A DNA stretch of 64,000 bases from Desmonostoc geniculatum HA4340-LM1 (GTDB lineage Bacteria > Cyanobacteriota > Cyanobacteriia > Cyanobacteriales > Nostocaceae), in NCBI GenBank assembly GCA_019359545.1, contig JAHHHB010000003.1, forward strand, positions 62,001 through 126,000. The letters are read 5' to 3'. The position numbers and the translations under genes are program-made. The notes under the pieces are model-generated. The model saw only the letters and a program-made list of their open reading frames with translations, was not told where the DNA came from and did no database searches. Of the stretch, positions 35,913 to 44,859 are shown piece by piece (positions within the stretch are counted from its first letter, which is position 1; each line of letters starts with the position of its first letter).

Positions 35913-37619
35913 ATGAAAAATAGTTATTTATCCCTTGTTCGGGGTCTGAGCATCCTTTGTCTAACTTTACAAAGCCCTTCTGTTCTGGCTGAAACGTTAC
36001 AACCTACTACCAGTTCTGAGACAGTTGTAGATCCTACCGCTCTCGAAGTAGGAACTAATGTCATTGAAGCATTGGAACCTACTTCAGAGATACTTACCCT
36101 GATGGCTCAGACTGCGACTGAAACCATTCCTAAAGATCGGATTGCTCAGAAAATTTCTTCTGAGGCTCAAGTTACCTCTGTAAGCCAGCTTGCAGATGTA
36201 CAACCTACTGACTGGGCTTTCCAGGCACTCCAATCTTTGATTGAGCGCTATGGTGTGATTGCAGGCTATCCTGATGGCTCTTACCGAGGCCATTCAACTA
36301 TGACTCGTTATGAGTTTGCTGCCGGAATTAACGCAGCGCTTGAGCGAGTACAAGAGTTGATTGCATCTGGACTAGAAACGCAAGTAACTCGCGAAGACTT
36401 GTTAACATTGGAACAACTACAACAAGAATTTGCGATCGAACTGGCAACTTTGCAAGGTCGTGTAGACAATCTGGAAGCTAATACGGCAAAGCTAGAAGCC
36501 AATCAGTTTTCCACTACCACCAAGCTAACAGGGCTAGTTGTAACTGCTCTGACTGGAGGGGGCTTTAGTGGCGATCGCATTATCGATCCCAAAGGTGCAG
36601 AAATTGCCAATGAGAACCCAAATGCTACCTTTGTTTATCGTGCTTCCCTAAATCTTAATACCAGCTTTAACGGCACCGATCTGCTGCTAATTCGTTTGGA
36701 CACAGGTAGCGCTCTAGGAAACGATAATGCTGCCGGATTTTTGGAGCCTACTTTTGGCAGTGCCTTAGATTTTTCTTATCGCTCAGGTGTCAACGACGAT
36801 GTTCTGATCGCTCGTCTGTACTACAGCTTTAACCTGTTTGAGGACTTTAAAGTAACTGTGGGTCCAACAATTACTACCACAGACTTCATTGACAAAAATA
36901 GCTACGCTAACCTGGGCTATTTTGACTTTTCTACTCTGGCATTAACCAATAACTATGTTCTTCTGCCCTTTTTAGATTTGGGAGCTGGGGCAGTCATTGA
37001 GTGGAACCCAGGGGCAGGGGCATTTACCATGCGGGCAGTTTATGTGGCTGGGGATGGTGCAAACCCCAACCCTAATGGCCAAAGTCTTCGTCCTAGTGTA
37101 TCGCCTTTAATTAACTTATTATTTTCCGATGGGGATGGTAGAAGTGGGTTGTTCAAAGATCCTTATCAAGGCACCGTTGAACTGGAATATTCACCCTTTA
37201 CTGCCTTCGCTATACGCCTCCAGTACAGTGGTGGTAATCTATTCGATGGTCGGTTTGATGTCTTTGGGGCAAATGTTGAATTAGCGCTCTCGCCACAACT
37301 GGCTATCTTTGGTCGTTACGGCTATGGCACTTACAATGACACAGATTTTGGTGACATTCAGCCCACTTACTGGATGGCTGGGTTTGCGTTCCGAGATCTT
37401 TTTGTGCCAGGCACTTTAGCTGGTATTGCCGCAGCTCAACCTTTTATTGAAAGTGCAGTGGGCAACGCCACACAGACTAACATCGAAGCGTTTTTTAATT
37501 TCCCAATTAGCGATAACATTCGGATCACACCTTTTGTACAAATTATCACTAATCCTGCCAATCAGGAAAACAACGGTACGATTGTTACAGGTAGTTTGCG
37601 GACAAGTTTCTTCTTTTAA
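35913..37619 (+). CDS. SLH-domain porin (OprB-type, cyanobacterial outer-membrane channel)
   Basis: A 568-residue outer-membrane protein. Residues 1-26 are a Sec signal ending in SPSVLA. An SLH domain follows at about 90-150 (LADVQPTDWAFQALQSLIER, YGVIAGYPDGSYRGHSTMTR, YEFAAGINAALERVQ), which anchors to the cell wall. A short coiled coil (LEQLQQEFAIELATLQGRVD) leads into a beta-barrel that ends in SFFF with the terminal aromatic typical of outer-membrane barrels. Cyanobacterial members are general or iron/solute porins. Its position between two exported GMC enzymes and an exported SMP-30-like lipoprotein suggests substrate uptake for periplasmic oxidation. No strong ribosome site precedes the ATG. 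Confidence 0.88.
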   Translation: MKNSYLSLVRGLSILCLTLQSPSVLAETLQPTTSSETVVDPTALEVGTNVIEALEPTSEILTLMAQTATETIPKDRIAQKISSEAQVTSVSQLADVQPTDWAFQALQSLIERYGVIAGYPDGSYRGHSTMTRYEFAAGINAALERVQELIASGLETQVTREDLLTLEQLQQEFAIELATLQGRVDNLEANTAKLEANQFSTTTKLTGLVVTALTGGGFSGDRIIDPKGAEIANENPNATFVYRASLNLNTSFNGTDLLLIRLDTGSALGNDNAAGFLEPTFGSALDFSYRSGVNDDVLIARLYYSFNLFEDFKVTVGPTITTTDFIDKNSYANLGYFDFSTLALTNNYVLLPFLDLGAGAVIEWNPGAGAFTMRAVYVAGDGANPNPNGQSLRPSVSPLINLLFSDGDGRSGLFKDPYQGTVELEYSPFTAFAIRLQYSGGNLFDGRFDVFGANVELALSPQLAIFGRYGYGTYNDTDFGDIQPTYWMAGFAFRDLFVPGTLAGIAAAQPFIESAVGNATQTNIEAFFNFPISDNIRITPFVQIITNPANQENNGTIVTGSLRTSFFF

Positions 37620-37862
37620 AATATTCAACAGAGTAGACTCCAAGGCTTAGTTAGGAGATTGTAAAGGCTGTTTACAGGATTATTAGCATCTACTAATAAA
37701 CCCACACAAAGATTCAAATGGCATAAATATAAAATGCTATTTCCATAAACAAAAATCATTTTTTATGCAAGAATATGGTGGCTAAAATAATAGCCAAAAC
37801 GCCTGAGTTAAAGCACTTATATATTTCATAAAACAAATACTACAAAAAGAGGTTTTTCTATT

Positions 37863-38903
37863 ATGCCTAAATTTTCTTTGATTGTTTTGAACTGTGTACA
37901 AATTTTGCTGCTGGCTTCTTGCCGTTATCCCACCACAGACGCCATATCTACCTTTGCAAAGAAAACACACCTCGCAGATACAGCTGTAGCTGCTAGTCCT
38001 GAAGTAATACTGCCGCCAGCATATATCATTTCACCAATAAAGGTTATACAAAGTGATAAATACTCCGAGGGAATTGTCTTAGATAGTGCCAGTAACCTCT
38101 ACTTCTCCCAAACCAAAGCCGGGACAATCACAGTTTTAACTCCTGAAGGATTTACTAAAATCTGGGCTAAAGTCCCAGGCGCGAATGGTCACAAGATCAT
38201 GCCAGATGGGACTCATATTGTCGCTGCCCAAAACTCCGTATTGCAGCTAGATACCAATGGTAAGCTGCTAAAAGTGATTGCCAAGGAATTTAATGGCAAG
38301 CCCTTGCAGTATCCGAATGACATTACTATTGATTCACAAAAAGGAAGTTTTTACTTCACTGACTCCGGCAAATCAAACTCTGAAACTCCAAATGGTGCTA
38401 TCTACTACGTGGATTCTAAAGGTAAAATTAACTTAGTTGCTACCGGATTAGCTTTTGCCAATGGCATCCACTTGGCTCCAGATCGGAAACGGCTCTTTGT
38501 TAGCGAAAGCAATAAGAATCAAATTTTAGTCTATAACGTACTTTCACCGGGAAAAGTGAGTTCATCGAAAGTATTTGCTGAACTTCCTGTCAAACAGGGA
38601 GAGCAAATCGACAATCAGCCCGACGGGATATGTCAAGATGCAATGGGGAACCTCTACGTGGCTCACTATGGTATGGGTCAAGTAGAGGTTCTCAATCCTG
38701 AGGGCAAGCTGATCCGTCGATATTCAACTGGTAATCTCACCAGTAGTAATTGTGCTTTTGCAGGCCCGAAGCTCGACCAGTTATTCGTGACCGGCGGCAT
38801 AAAAGCAGAAGACGGTTATGGAGGGATATTCCGTCTAGATATTGGCGTGCCAGGATTAGACATCCGACCCAAGCCGAAAGGGTCATCTTTACAAGAAAGA
38901 TAG
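37863..38903 (+). CDS. SMP-30/gluconolactonase/LRE-like beta-propeller lipoprotein
   Basis: A 346-residue secreted protein. The N-terminus ends in the lipobox LLLASC with C20, so it is a likely lipoprotein. The rest is a six-bladed SMP-30/NHL-like propeller: SEGIVLDSASNLYFSQTKAG, YPNDITIDSQKGSFYFTDSG, FANGIHLAPDRKRLFVSESN, QPDGICQDAMGNLYVAHYGM, SNCAFAGPKLDQLFVTGGIK. The Glu of SEGIV, Asn of PND/NGIH and Asp of QPDG fit the metal site of gluconolactonases. GAGG lies about ten bases before the ATG. With the GMC oxidases it could hydrolyse a lactone or ester product in the periplasm. The reaction is inferred from the family. Confidence 0.82.
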   Translation: MPKFSLIVLNCVQILLLASCRYPTTDAISTFAKKTHLADTAVAASPEVILPPAYIISPIKVIQSDKYSEGIVLDSASNLYFSQTKAGTITVLTPEGFTKIWAKVPGANGHKIMPDGTHIVAAQNSVLQLDTNGKLLKVIAKEFNGKPLQYPNDITIDSQKGSFYFTDSGKSNSETPNGAIYYVDSKGKINLVATGLAFANGIHLAPDRKRLFVSESNKNQILVYNVLSPGKVSSSKVFAELPVKQGEQIDNQPDGICQDAMGNLYVAHYGMGQVEVLNPEGKLIRRYSTGNLTSSNCAFAGPKLDQLFVTGGIKAEDGYGGIFRLDIGVPGLDIRPKPKGSSLQER

Positions 38904-39443
38904 ACTTATCCAAATTAATACTTCGGACAATTTTGAGTTGAGGGAATCGACAAGAAAGCTATCAAACGATTAAGGTGCTAATTAGAACAAACAAGCACCG
39001 GATTGTCCGGAGTATTGTCAAAATATAAACTCGATAAATTAGGATTTTTTTAGAAAAAAACATCTTATGTAAGTTTTAAATAGGCTTATATTCAAAAATG
39101 AATACACTAATCTTCAAACGTATATTTCATTATAATTACCAGCAGATTCTGGTAGTAATTTTATTAAAGACTAGTTGGACAGACACTATAACCGAAAGAA
39201 TACAAACTTCGTTCAAAAATTTAACCCTTGCAATTATGTTTTGTAATTTCTAGACTAAAGTAAATTCAAGGTTGCGAACAACAACAATAGCTAAAGAATT
39301 GTGGTTCTCGTTATTTTTATTTAGACAATAAGTACTAAGTAACTACAGTTTTTCTGCTATTAATCCAGATTATTAGGGAGAAAAGATTAGAATCGGCGAA
39401 GTGCAAATTAACATATTCATCGACAGACTTAAAGGAGAAGTGC
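38904..39443. other. intergenic region between SMP-30-like gene and SDR
   Basis: About 540 gene-free AT-rich bases. The left end carries an inverted repeat (annotated separately). The right end leads to an AAAGGAGAAGTGC ribosome site before the SDR start at 39444. Nothing else was recognised. Confidence 0.45.
38917..39016. repeat. inverted repeat AATACTTCGGACAAT / ATTGTCCGGAGTATT
   Basis: Two 15-base arms (38917-38931 and 39002-39016) match in 14 of 15 positions, with 70 bases between them, starting 14 bases after the stop of the SMP-30-like gene. It may form a long hairpin in the 3' end of that transcript or be a small mobile repeat. No poly-T run follows directly. Confidence 0.55.
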
Positions 39444-40160
39444 ATGAGTTTACAAAATAAAGTTGCTATTATCACCGGGGCTAGTGGTGGTATCGGCGAA
39501 GCAGTTGCCAAGGAGCTAGACGCAGCAGGCATGAGTTTAGTACTCACAGCGCGATCGCAAGACAAACTTGAACGCCTCGCGTCAAATTTGCAACATGCTA
39601 AAATCGTCCCCGGTGAGATCACAGACCCCGAATTGCCACAAAAATTGGTAGATTTTGCCATCCAAACTTTTGGTCAACTTGACGTAGTTTTTAACAATGC
39701 AGGCGTGATGACTGTAGGGCCAATTGAAGCTGTCGATATCGAAGCAATCTGTCAAATGGTTCGAGTCAACGTAGAATCTGCTTACAGGATTGGCTACACA
39801 GCACTCCGGCACTTCAAGCAATCTGGTAGTGGATTTTTAATCAATACTTCAAGTATTGCTGGGCTAAAAACAGTTCCCCAACTAGGTGCTTACTGCGGTA
39901 CTAAATTTGCGATTGAGGCCTTTACAGATTCCCTCCGCGTGGAACTTGCAGGAACTGACATTCGTGTATCAAGCATTGCTCCAGGCACTGTAGATACGGG
40001 CTTATACGACAAATGGGGAGACCAGCAAAAGGATTTCATCTATTCAGGAGGTGTACTGCAACCAATAGACATTGCTCGTTGTGTTCGTTTCATCTTAGAA
40101 CAGCCAGGTAACGTCCTTATTCCCAGGCTTTTGGTAGTTCCAGCTGCTGAACCAGTGTAA
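39444..40160 (+). CDS. SDR-family oxidoreductase
   Basis: A classical short-chain dehydrogenase of 238 residues: NAD(P) loop TGASGGIG at 11-18, FNNAGVMTVG, catalytic segment NTSSIAGLKTVPQLGAYCGT with Tyr and the following Lys, and the post-catalytic SSIAPGTVDTGLYDKWGDQQ. The TAR motif after strand 2 suggests NADP preference. GGAG lies seven bases before the ATG. No signal peptide was seen, so it is cytoplasmic, unlike the GMC enzymes beside it. It is 83 bases upstream of the tandem-NHLP gene and could be co-transcribed with it. Substrate unknown. Confidence 0.88.
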   Translation: MSLQNKVAIITGASGGIGEAVAKELDAAGMSLVLTARSQDKLERLASNLQHAKIVPGEITDPELPQKLVDFAIQTFGQLDVVFNNAGVMTVGPIEAVDIEAICQMVRVNVESAYRIGYTALRHFKQSGSGFLINTSSIAGLKTVPQLGAYCGTKFAIEAFTDSLRVELAGTDIRVSSIAPGTVDTGLYDKWGDQQKDFIYSGGVLQPIDIARCVRFILEQPGNVLIPRLLVVPAAEPV

Positions 40161-40243
40161 TACCAAATCCACCTAATAGGACTTAATTTTTCTTTACTAT
40201 TCCAATCAAACCCACTTTTTTGAGTTTAAAGAACTACCTAACA

Positions 40244-40960
40244 ATGGTAACCACAAATCCTTCGCTAACAAATATCTCTACTGATTTCCCCCAAGTTAGA
40301 AAGCTTTGGTCAGGTGTAGATATCACGAATTTTGGACCTTATTATGAGGCTTTACAAGCGCGGCTAATTGACCGCATTTGGAATGATGAATCACTCAAGC
40401 AAGAAATACTTACCAATCCAAAATTTGTGTTTGAAAGGGAAACAGGAATCGCATTTCCCGCAAATTTAGAGGTTAAGGTTTTAGAAGAACCTGAGAAGAC
40501 TTTCTACTTTGTACTTCCTGCAACTCCACCAGTTGAAGAGCATTGGTATAGATATGAACAGTTTGCTAGCTGGTGGCCAATCATTGATACTTTTTGGTAT
40601 TTTTACTATCGACTTGCCGGCGCTACCAAAGCTAGAGCTTACAGAGAGTGTTTACAAGCGTTATGGATAGTTCGTTCTTGGACTAATGAAGTCTTCCGTC
40701 AAAAACTCCTTAACGATCCAAGATCGATATTTGAAGGAGAAATGGGAATACCATTTCCTGCTGATTTAAAGATTCAGTCATTAGAAGAAACCTCAAACGT
40801 CATATACTTTATTCTTCCCAAAAATCCCCAACTTGAGAAACTTGATGATCGTGCGACTGTTGGTGAATGGTGGAAGGCATCACATGGTTTGTGGTGGTGG
40901 TATACCTCATTGCGATTCCGACAACCAGCTATGAATACAGTAACAGGAGTAGTTGGATAA
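40244..40960 (+). CDS. protein with two NHLP (nitrile-hydratase-leader-like) domains and aromatic-rich tails
   Basis: A 238-residue protein without a signal peptide, built as a tandem. Domain 1 (about 36-95: WNDESLKQEILTNPKFVFER, ETGIAFPANLEVKVLEE, FYFVLPATPP) and domain 2 (about 137-196: WTNEVFRQKLLNDPRSIFEG, EMGIPFPADLKIQSLEE, IYFILPKNPQ) both match the NHLP fold used as leader in proteusin-type peptide precursors and related to nitrile hydratase alpha. Each is followed by an aromatic-rich stretch: 100-123 (HWYRYEQFASWWPIIDTFWY) and 208-220 (GEWWKASHGLWWWY). The nitrile hydratase metal motif CxxCSC is absent. ATG 40244 is chosen over TTG 40220. It is not a standard precursor, as no radical-SAM, LanM, YcaO or peptidase-transporter gene is nearby. 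Function unknown. Confidence 0.75.
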   Translation: MVTTNPSLTNISTDFPQVRKLWSGVDITNFGPYYEALQARLIDRIWNDESLKQEILTNPKFVFERETGIAFPANLEVKVLEEPEKTFYFVLPATPPVEEHWYRYEQFASWWPIIDTFWYFYYRLAGATKARAYRECLQALWIVRSWTNEVFRQKLLNDPRSIFEGEMGIPFPADLKIQSLEETSNVIYFILPKNPQLEKLDDRATVGEWWKASHGLWWWYTSLRFRQPAMNTVTGVVG

Positions 40961-41327
40961 GTAATTAGGGACTTAACAAAAACTCTTGATGTGAAAAATA
41001 AAAGAGCCAAAGCTTTGCAAAGATAAGTCTGAGCGGAGGCTTCCCACTATCAGAGCTTCGGGGGTTTCCCCATAAGCAACTAGTGTGCTTTTTCAAAAAG
41101 CAAAACCTACATTTAGGCGATTGTTTTTTCTCAAAAAATTGAGATATTAAAATTCAATCGCCACTTTATTTATCAGCAATCAATACATTTGTATGTTAAA
41201 TAAATATTTATTCTGTAGAAAAAATAACTGTAACATTTAGTTGAAACAGTGGGAATTGAAAATATTAATTTATTAGTATAAATTTATTTTATAGAAACCT
41301 GGACATTATCAAATTTTGGAGAATTAT
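40961..41327. other. intergenic region before third GMC gene
   Basis: About 367 bases. The left part (near 41028-41075) holds GAGCGGAGGCTTCCC and CGGGGGTTTCCCC words of a cyanobacterial intergenic repeat type that may pair imperfectly. The right part is AT-rich and should contain the promoter of the third GMC gene, ending in a TTTGGAG ribosome site. Confidence 0.45.
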
Positions 41328-42938
41328 ATGATTCATAAGCCTTTTAAGCGCCGCTACTTTATTCAGGGTGCTGCACTATTTTCTGCTGGTTTAGCCGGTT
41401 CATTTGCATTTCCAAATCAGACCCGTGCTAGCGATGATTATATAGACGCAGTAGTAATTGGTAGCGGTTTTGGCGGAGCCATTGCTGCTTTACGATTAGG
41501 GCAAGCTGGTATTAACACGTTGATTTTAGAGCGAGGTAAGCGTTGGCCGATTACACGCAATCAAAATACTTTTGCAACTTTCGATAAACCTGACGGTAGA
41601 GCTGCTTGGCTGAGTAAAAAATCTGTATTTAACGATCCTGTAGATGTGTATACAGGAGTTTTTGAGACACTACAAGAAAAAGGAATTATTGTTGTCAATG
41701 GTGCTGGTTTTGGTGGTGGGTCATTAGTTTACAACGCTATTACTTACAAACCTAAGCGTGAAATATTCTATAAGGTTTTTGATTATTCTGTTGTTGATTA
41801 TGACGAGTTGGATTCTATTTACTATCCTCGAGTCAAAAAAATGTTAAAACCATCACCAATTCCACAAGATGTTTTAGCTACAACTTACTATGGTAAAACC
41901 CGATTCTTCATGGAGAATGCAAACAAGGCAGGCTTACCAAGTTTTTTACTAGATCTAGCTGTAGATTGGGATGTAGTTCGTCAGGAAATTAATGGCTCAA
42001 AAACACCTTCTATTATAAATGGCCAATGTTGGTGGGGTGTTAATAGTGGAGCAAAAAATAGTTTAGATTACAACTATCTTCCTGAAGCTGAAAACACAGG
42101 TAAAGTAAATGTTCTAACTCTACATTTAGTTACGGATATTGCTAAAATACCCGGGCAAGGAAATTACCGTGTTTTCTGTAATGAAATTAATGAGTCAGGA
42201 GAACTTATCAGGAAGAAAACTTTTACCTGCCGCTATTTATTTATAGCAGCTGGTTCTGTCGCAACTTCTAAACTTTTAGTTAAAGCTAAAGCAAAAAACT
42301 CACTACCTCAATTAAATAACTTCGTTGGTAAAGAATGGGGAACTAATGGAGATAACATTACAATTAGATCGGGTTTAGGCTCTGTAACAGGTAATGGAGG
42401 AACCGCAGGTGCTGTTATTGAGCAACTTGATGGGCCGACTCCTATAGTTGTAGAGAGTCTTGAACTGGGGAATAATCCTGACGGTATACAATCTTGTCTT
42501 GGTTTAGGTATTCCTCGTTCAAAGGGTAAGTTTACATACAATTTCTCTACAGATAGTGTTAATTTGGAGTGGCCGGGATCTGCCGACGATCGCATTGTGA
42601 AAAAGACAGAGCGTCTTTTCGCAACTCTAGATCGGAGCATTAATACTTTTGGAAAACAACCTCGCCATAAAACCCAAGAGGGGATGATATCAAGATACCA
42701 AAATAATACTGCTGTATCTGAAAATAACGCTGCTGCTATTACTGGCCATCCTTTAGGTGGTTGCGTTATGGGAAAAGCTTGCGATCCATTTGGGCGAGTA
42801 TATGGTTACCCTAGACTTTATGTTGTTGATGGTGCGCTGATTCCAGGCTCTACAGCTTGTACAAATCCTTCTTTTACAATTGCAGCTTTAGCAGAACGTT
42901 GTATGGACAAAATCATTGCAGAAGATATTAACGGTTAG
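41328..42938 (+). CDS. Tat-exported GMC oxidoreductase, cholesterol-oxidase-like, copy 3
   Basis: Third paralogue, 536 residues. The signal FKRRYFIQGAALFSAGLAGS has the twin arginine at 8-9. The FAD motif is VIGSGFGGAIAALRLGQAG. The catalytic blocks HPLGGCVMGKACDPFGRVYG and GALIPGSTACTNPSFTIAAL are the closest of the three to the cholesterol-oxidase consensus. ATG 41328 is preferred over TTG 41316 because GGAG lies six bases before the ATG. It follows the tandem-NHLP gene by 367 bases and precedes an SDR by 190 bases on the same strand. Copies 2 and 3 share the TACTNP loop that copy 1 lacks. Confidence 0.88.
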   Translation: MIHKPFKRRYFIQGAALFSAGLAGSFAFPNQTRASDDYIDAVVIGSGFGGAIAALRLGQAGINTLILERGKRWPITRNQNTFATFDKPDGRAAWLSKKSVFNDPVDVYTGVFETLQEKGIIVVNGAGFGGGSLVYNAITYKPKREIFYKVFDYSVVDYDELDSIYYPRVKKMLKPSPIPQDVLATTYYGKTRFFMENANKAGLPSFLLDLAVDWDVVRQEINGSKTPSIINGQCWWGVNSGAKNSLDYNYLPEAENTGKVNVLTLHLVTDIAKIPGQGNYRVFCNEINESGELIRKKTFTCRYLFIAAGSVATSKLLVKAKAKNSLPQLNNFVGKEWGTNGDNITIRSGLGSVTGNGGTAGAVIEQLDGPTPIVVESLELGNNPDGIQSCLGLGIPRSKGKFTYNFSTDSVNLEWPGSADDRIVKKTERLFATLDRSINTFGKQPRHKTQEGMISRYQNNTAVSENNAAAITGHPLGGCVMGKACDPFGRVYGYPRLYVVDGALIPGSTACTNPSFTIAALAERCMDKIIAEDING

Positions 42939-43128
42939 CCTATCATATCTGCAAAATAAAGCTTAACTAAGTCATTTAGTTAACAAAGTCATGCAAATAC
43001 TAATAACCATATAGAGTATCACTGCTAAATTACTGCTGAGGTTATTGATGAGTGTGAGATAGTCAGTAGTTGGAATTTGACGAAAGAATAAGAGTTTCAG
43101 CCGATGGGATTGGATTCGGAAACTAATT

Positions 43129-43878
43129 ATGAAAACAGAAAAAAGAGTCGCAGTTATTACAGGCAGTTCCAAAGGTCTTGGTTTTGAGATTGCCAGACAA
43201 TTAGCGAAGCTAGAAAATGTTCAAGTTATCATGTCCAGTCGAGACGAAGCACAGGGATTGGAAGCTCGTGGTAAATTGGTACAACAAGGTATTAAAGTTG
43301 ACTATCTACCTCTTGATGTAATTGATGACAAAAGTGTTGAAAATTTTGTCACTGCCTTAAATAAACAGTATGGGAGGGTAGATATATTAGTCAATAATGC
43401 AGGCATCAATTCTACAAAAGAGCCTGAAGAAAGCAGTATACTGACAGCAAAATTGGCTACGGTTATGTCGTCATTTACAGTCAATACAATAGGCGCATTA
43501 CGGATGTGTCAAGCACTAATTCCTCTAATGAAAGAGCGTAATTATGGTCGCATTGTCAATGTATCTACTGAAATGGCATCCTTAAGTCTTACAAGTAATG
43601 ATTTTTATTCTATTGCTCCTTCATATAGGCTGTCAAAAATTAGTTTAAATGGAGTGGCTTGTCTGTTAGCTAAAGAGTTGAAGGGCACTAATATTTTAGT
43701 CAATAACTATTCTCCTGGATGGATGAAAACTGATATTGGAGGAGCAGATGCGCCTTTGACCGCAGAAGAAGGTGCAGAAACAGCTGTTTATTTGGCTACA
43801 CTGCCAGATGGTGGTTCTCAAGGTGGCTTTTTTGCAGAAATGAGAAAGTTTGGCGGCCCATTCCCTTTGCCTTGGTAA
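43129..43878 (+). CDS. SDR-family oxidoreductase, carbonyl-reductase-like
   Basis: A 249-residue short-chain dehydrogenase. The cofactor loop is TGSSKGLG at 11-18, followed by SSRDEAQGLEA, VNNAGINSTKEPEESS and the catalytic SIAPSYRLSKISLNGVACLL with Tyr and Lys. The arrangement TVNTIGALRMCQALIPLMKE and NYSPGWMKTDIGG is typical of carbonyl-reductase-like SDRs. It is the last plus-strand gene of the GMC region and is followed by an inverted-repeat element and a terminator-like hairpin. It may reduce or interconvert products of the GMC enzymes, but it is cytoplasmic while they are exported. Confidence 0.87.
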   Translation: MKTEKRVAVITGSSKGLGFEIARQLAKLENVQVIMSSRDEAQGLEARGKLVQQGIKVDYLPLDVIDDKSVENFVTALNKQYGRVDILVNNAGINSTKEPEESSILTAKLATVMSSFTVNTIGALRMCQALIPLMKERNYGRIVNVSTEMASLSLTSNDFYSIAPSYRLSKISLNGVACLLAKELKGTNILVNNYSPGWMKTDIGGADAPLTAEEGAETAVYLATLPDGGSQGGFFAEMRKFGGPFPLPW

Positions 43879-43894
43879 CAGTTTATTCAGAAAA

Positions 43895-43973
43895 ATATCA
43901 AGTCCGAATGAATACTTATCATTAAGACTTTTACTGAGAGTTCCGATAATAAATAATCAAACGGACATGATAT
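43895..43973. repeat. small inverted-repeat element, copy 2 (ATATCAAGTCCG ends)
   Basis: ATATCAAGTCCG at 43895-43906 faces CGGACATGATAT at 43962-43973 (11 of 12). The internal word ACTTATCATTAAGA nearly repeats that of the 121-base copy at 11934-12054. The present copy is 79 bases and begins 17 bases after the SDR stop. Confidence 0.6.
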
Positions 43974-44012
43974 AAAATTTCAGAATTACAACAGGATTCT
44001 GAAGTTTGGATA

Positions 44013-44046
44013 TATGCAAAAAATCCTGCTTTTTGCAGGCTTTTAA
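44013..44046 (+). terminator. probable rho-independent terminator after the SDR gene
   Basis: CCTGC (44025-44029), a TTTTT loop and GCAGG (44035-44039) form a short hairpin flanked by AAAAAAT upstream and CTTTTAA downstream. The A/T flanks extend the stem. The position about 135 bases after the SDR stop fits the end of the plus-strand GMC region. Confidence 0.55.
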
Positions 44047-44141
44047 ACATGACTAACATTTTAATAAAATTTGATTAATGATGTGTTCTAGAAGAAAAAT
44101 ACAAGAATCAATAAATTTGAGATTCAAGCACAGTCTGCTTC

Positions 44142-44612
44142 CTACCCAGAAAGCATGGCAACAATCTCTTTACGCCCACTTTTTTTGGCAATATCTAAAG
44201 GAGTGTCTCCGTTCTTACTTTTGATGTCTAAGCGAGCACCTGCGTTTACCAGGAGCCTGACTCCTTCAATATTGTGCTGCCAAACTGCATCGTGTAGGGC
44301 AGTATATCCGTTATAAGGGCCTTGAGCATCTATATTAATCCCATATTCAATCAAAATTTTCATGACCTCTGGATGTCTCAAATAGGCAGAGGCATGGAGT
44401 GCAGTAGCCTTCATATTTGAGTCAACCGCGTGAATATCAGCACCAGCGTCAAGGAGTAGTTTCACCATTTCTGATTGCCCATTAGCAGAACTGATAAGCA
44501 AGAGGCTATTTCCACTACTGTCTGTTTGGTTAACGTTTACGCCAGTTTCAATGAATTTTTTAGCGTCTTTAAGGTTGTTCTTAATTACCGCAGCAACTAA
44601 ATTAGTACTCAT
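44142..44612 (-). CDS. ankyrin-repeat protein
   Basis: A soluble protein of about 156 residues, nearly all of it ankyrin repeats: KNNLKDAKKFIETGVNVNQT, DSSGNSLLLISSANGQSEMV, KATALHASAYLRHPEVMKIL, YNGYTALHDAVWQHNIEGVR and NGDTPLDIAKKSGRKEIVAM. Ankyrin repeats mediate protein binding; there is no second domain to hint at the partner. The ATG at 44612 is chosen because the repeats begin directly after it; a longer frame to 44675 adds a non-repeat tail. It stands alone and is convergent with the SDR of the GMC region. Confidence 0.85.
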   Translation of the reverse strand: MSTNLVAAVIKNNLKDAKKFIETGVNVNQTDSSGNSLLLISSANGQSEMVKLLLDAGADIHAVDSNMKATALHASAYLRHPEVMKILIEYGINIDAQGPYNGYTALHDAVWQHNIEGVRLLVNAGARLDIKSKNGDTPLDIAKKSGRKEIVAMLSG

Positions 44613-44859
44613 ATTTGTAGGGTTAAAAACTTCAAGGCTGTTTATAAAACAATGAAAAGGGTAGGAATACAGCAATGTCTAATGAGGAAATGCTTCACAA
44701 CTATGCATTATTAAAATTATGCGTTAGATGAAATTATAACACCTCAATTTATATCTTTAGAACCATTGGTAAAAAAAATTTATGCATTGAGACAAAGATT
44801 TTCAAGGAGCGATTTTTCAATAAGAATGATTGAAATTTTATTTTGTAATTTTTATTATT

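Noticed and set aside
40244-40960. Nitrile hydratase alpha subunit
   Set aside because: The domain is related in fold to the N-terminal part only; the metal-binding CxxCSC motif and the catalytic region are missing, and no beta subunit gene is nearby.
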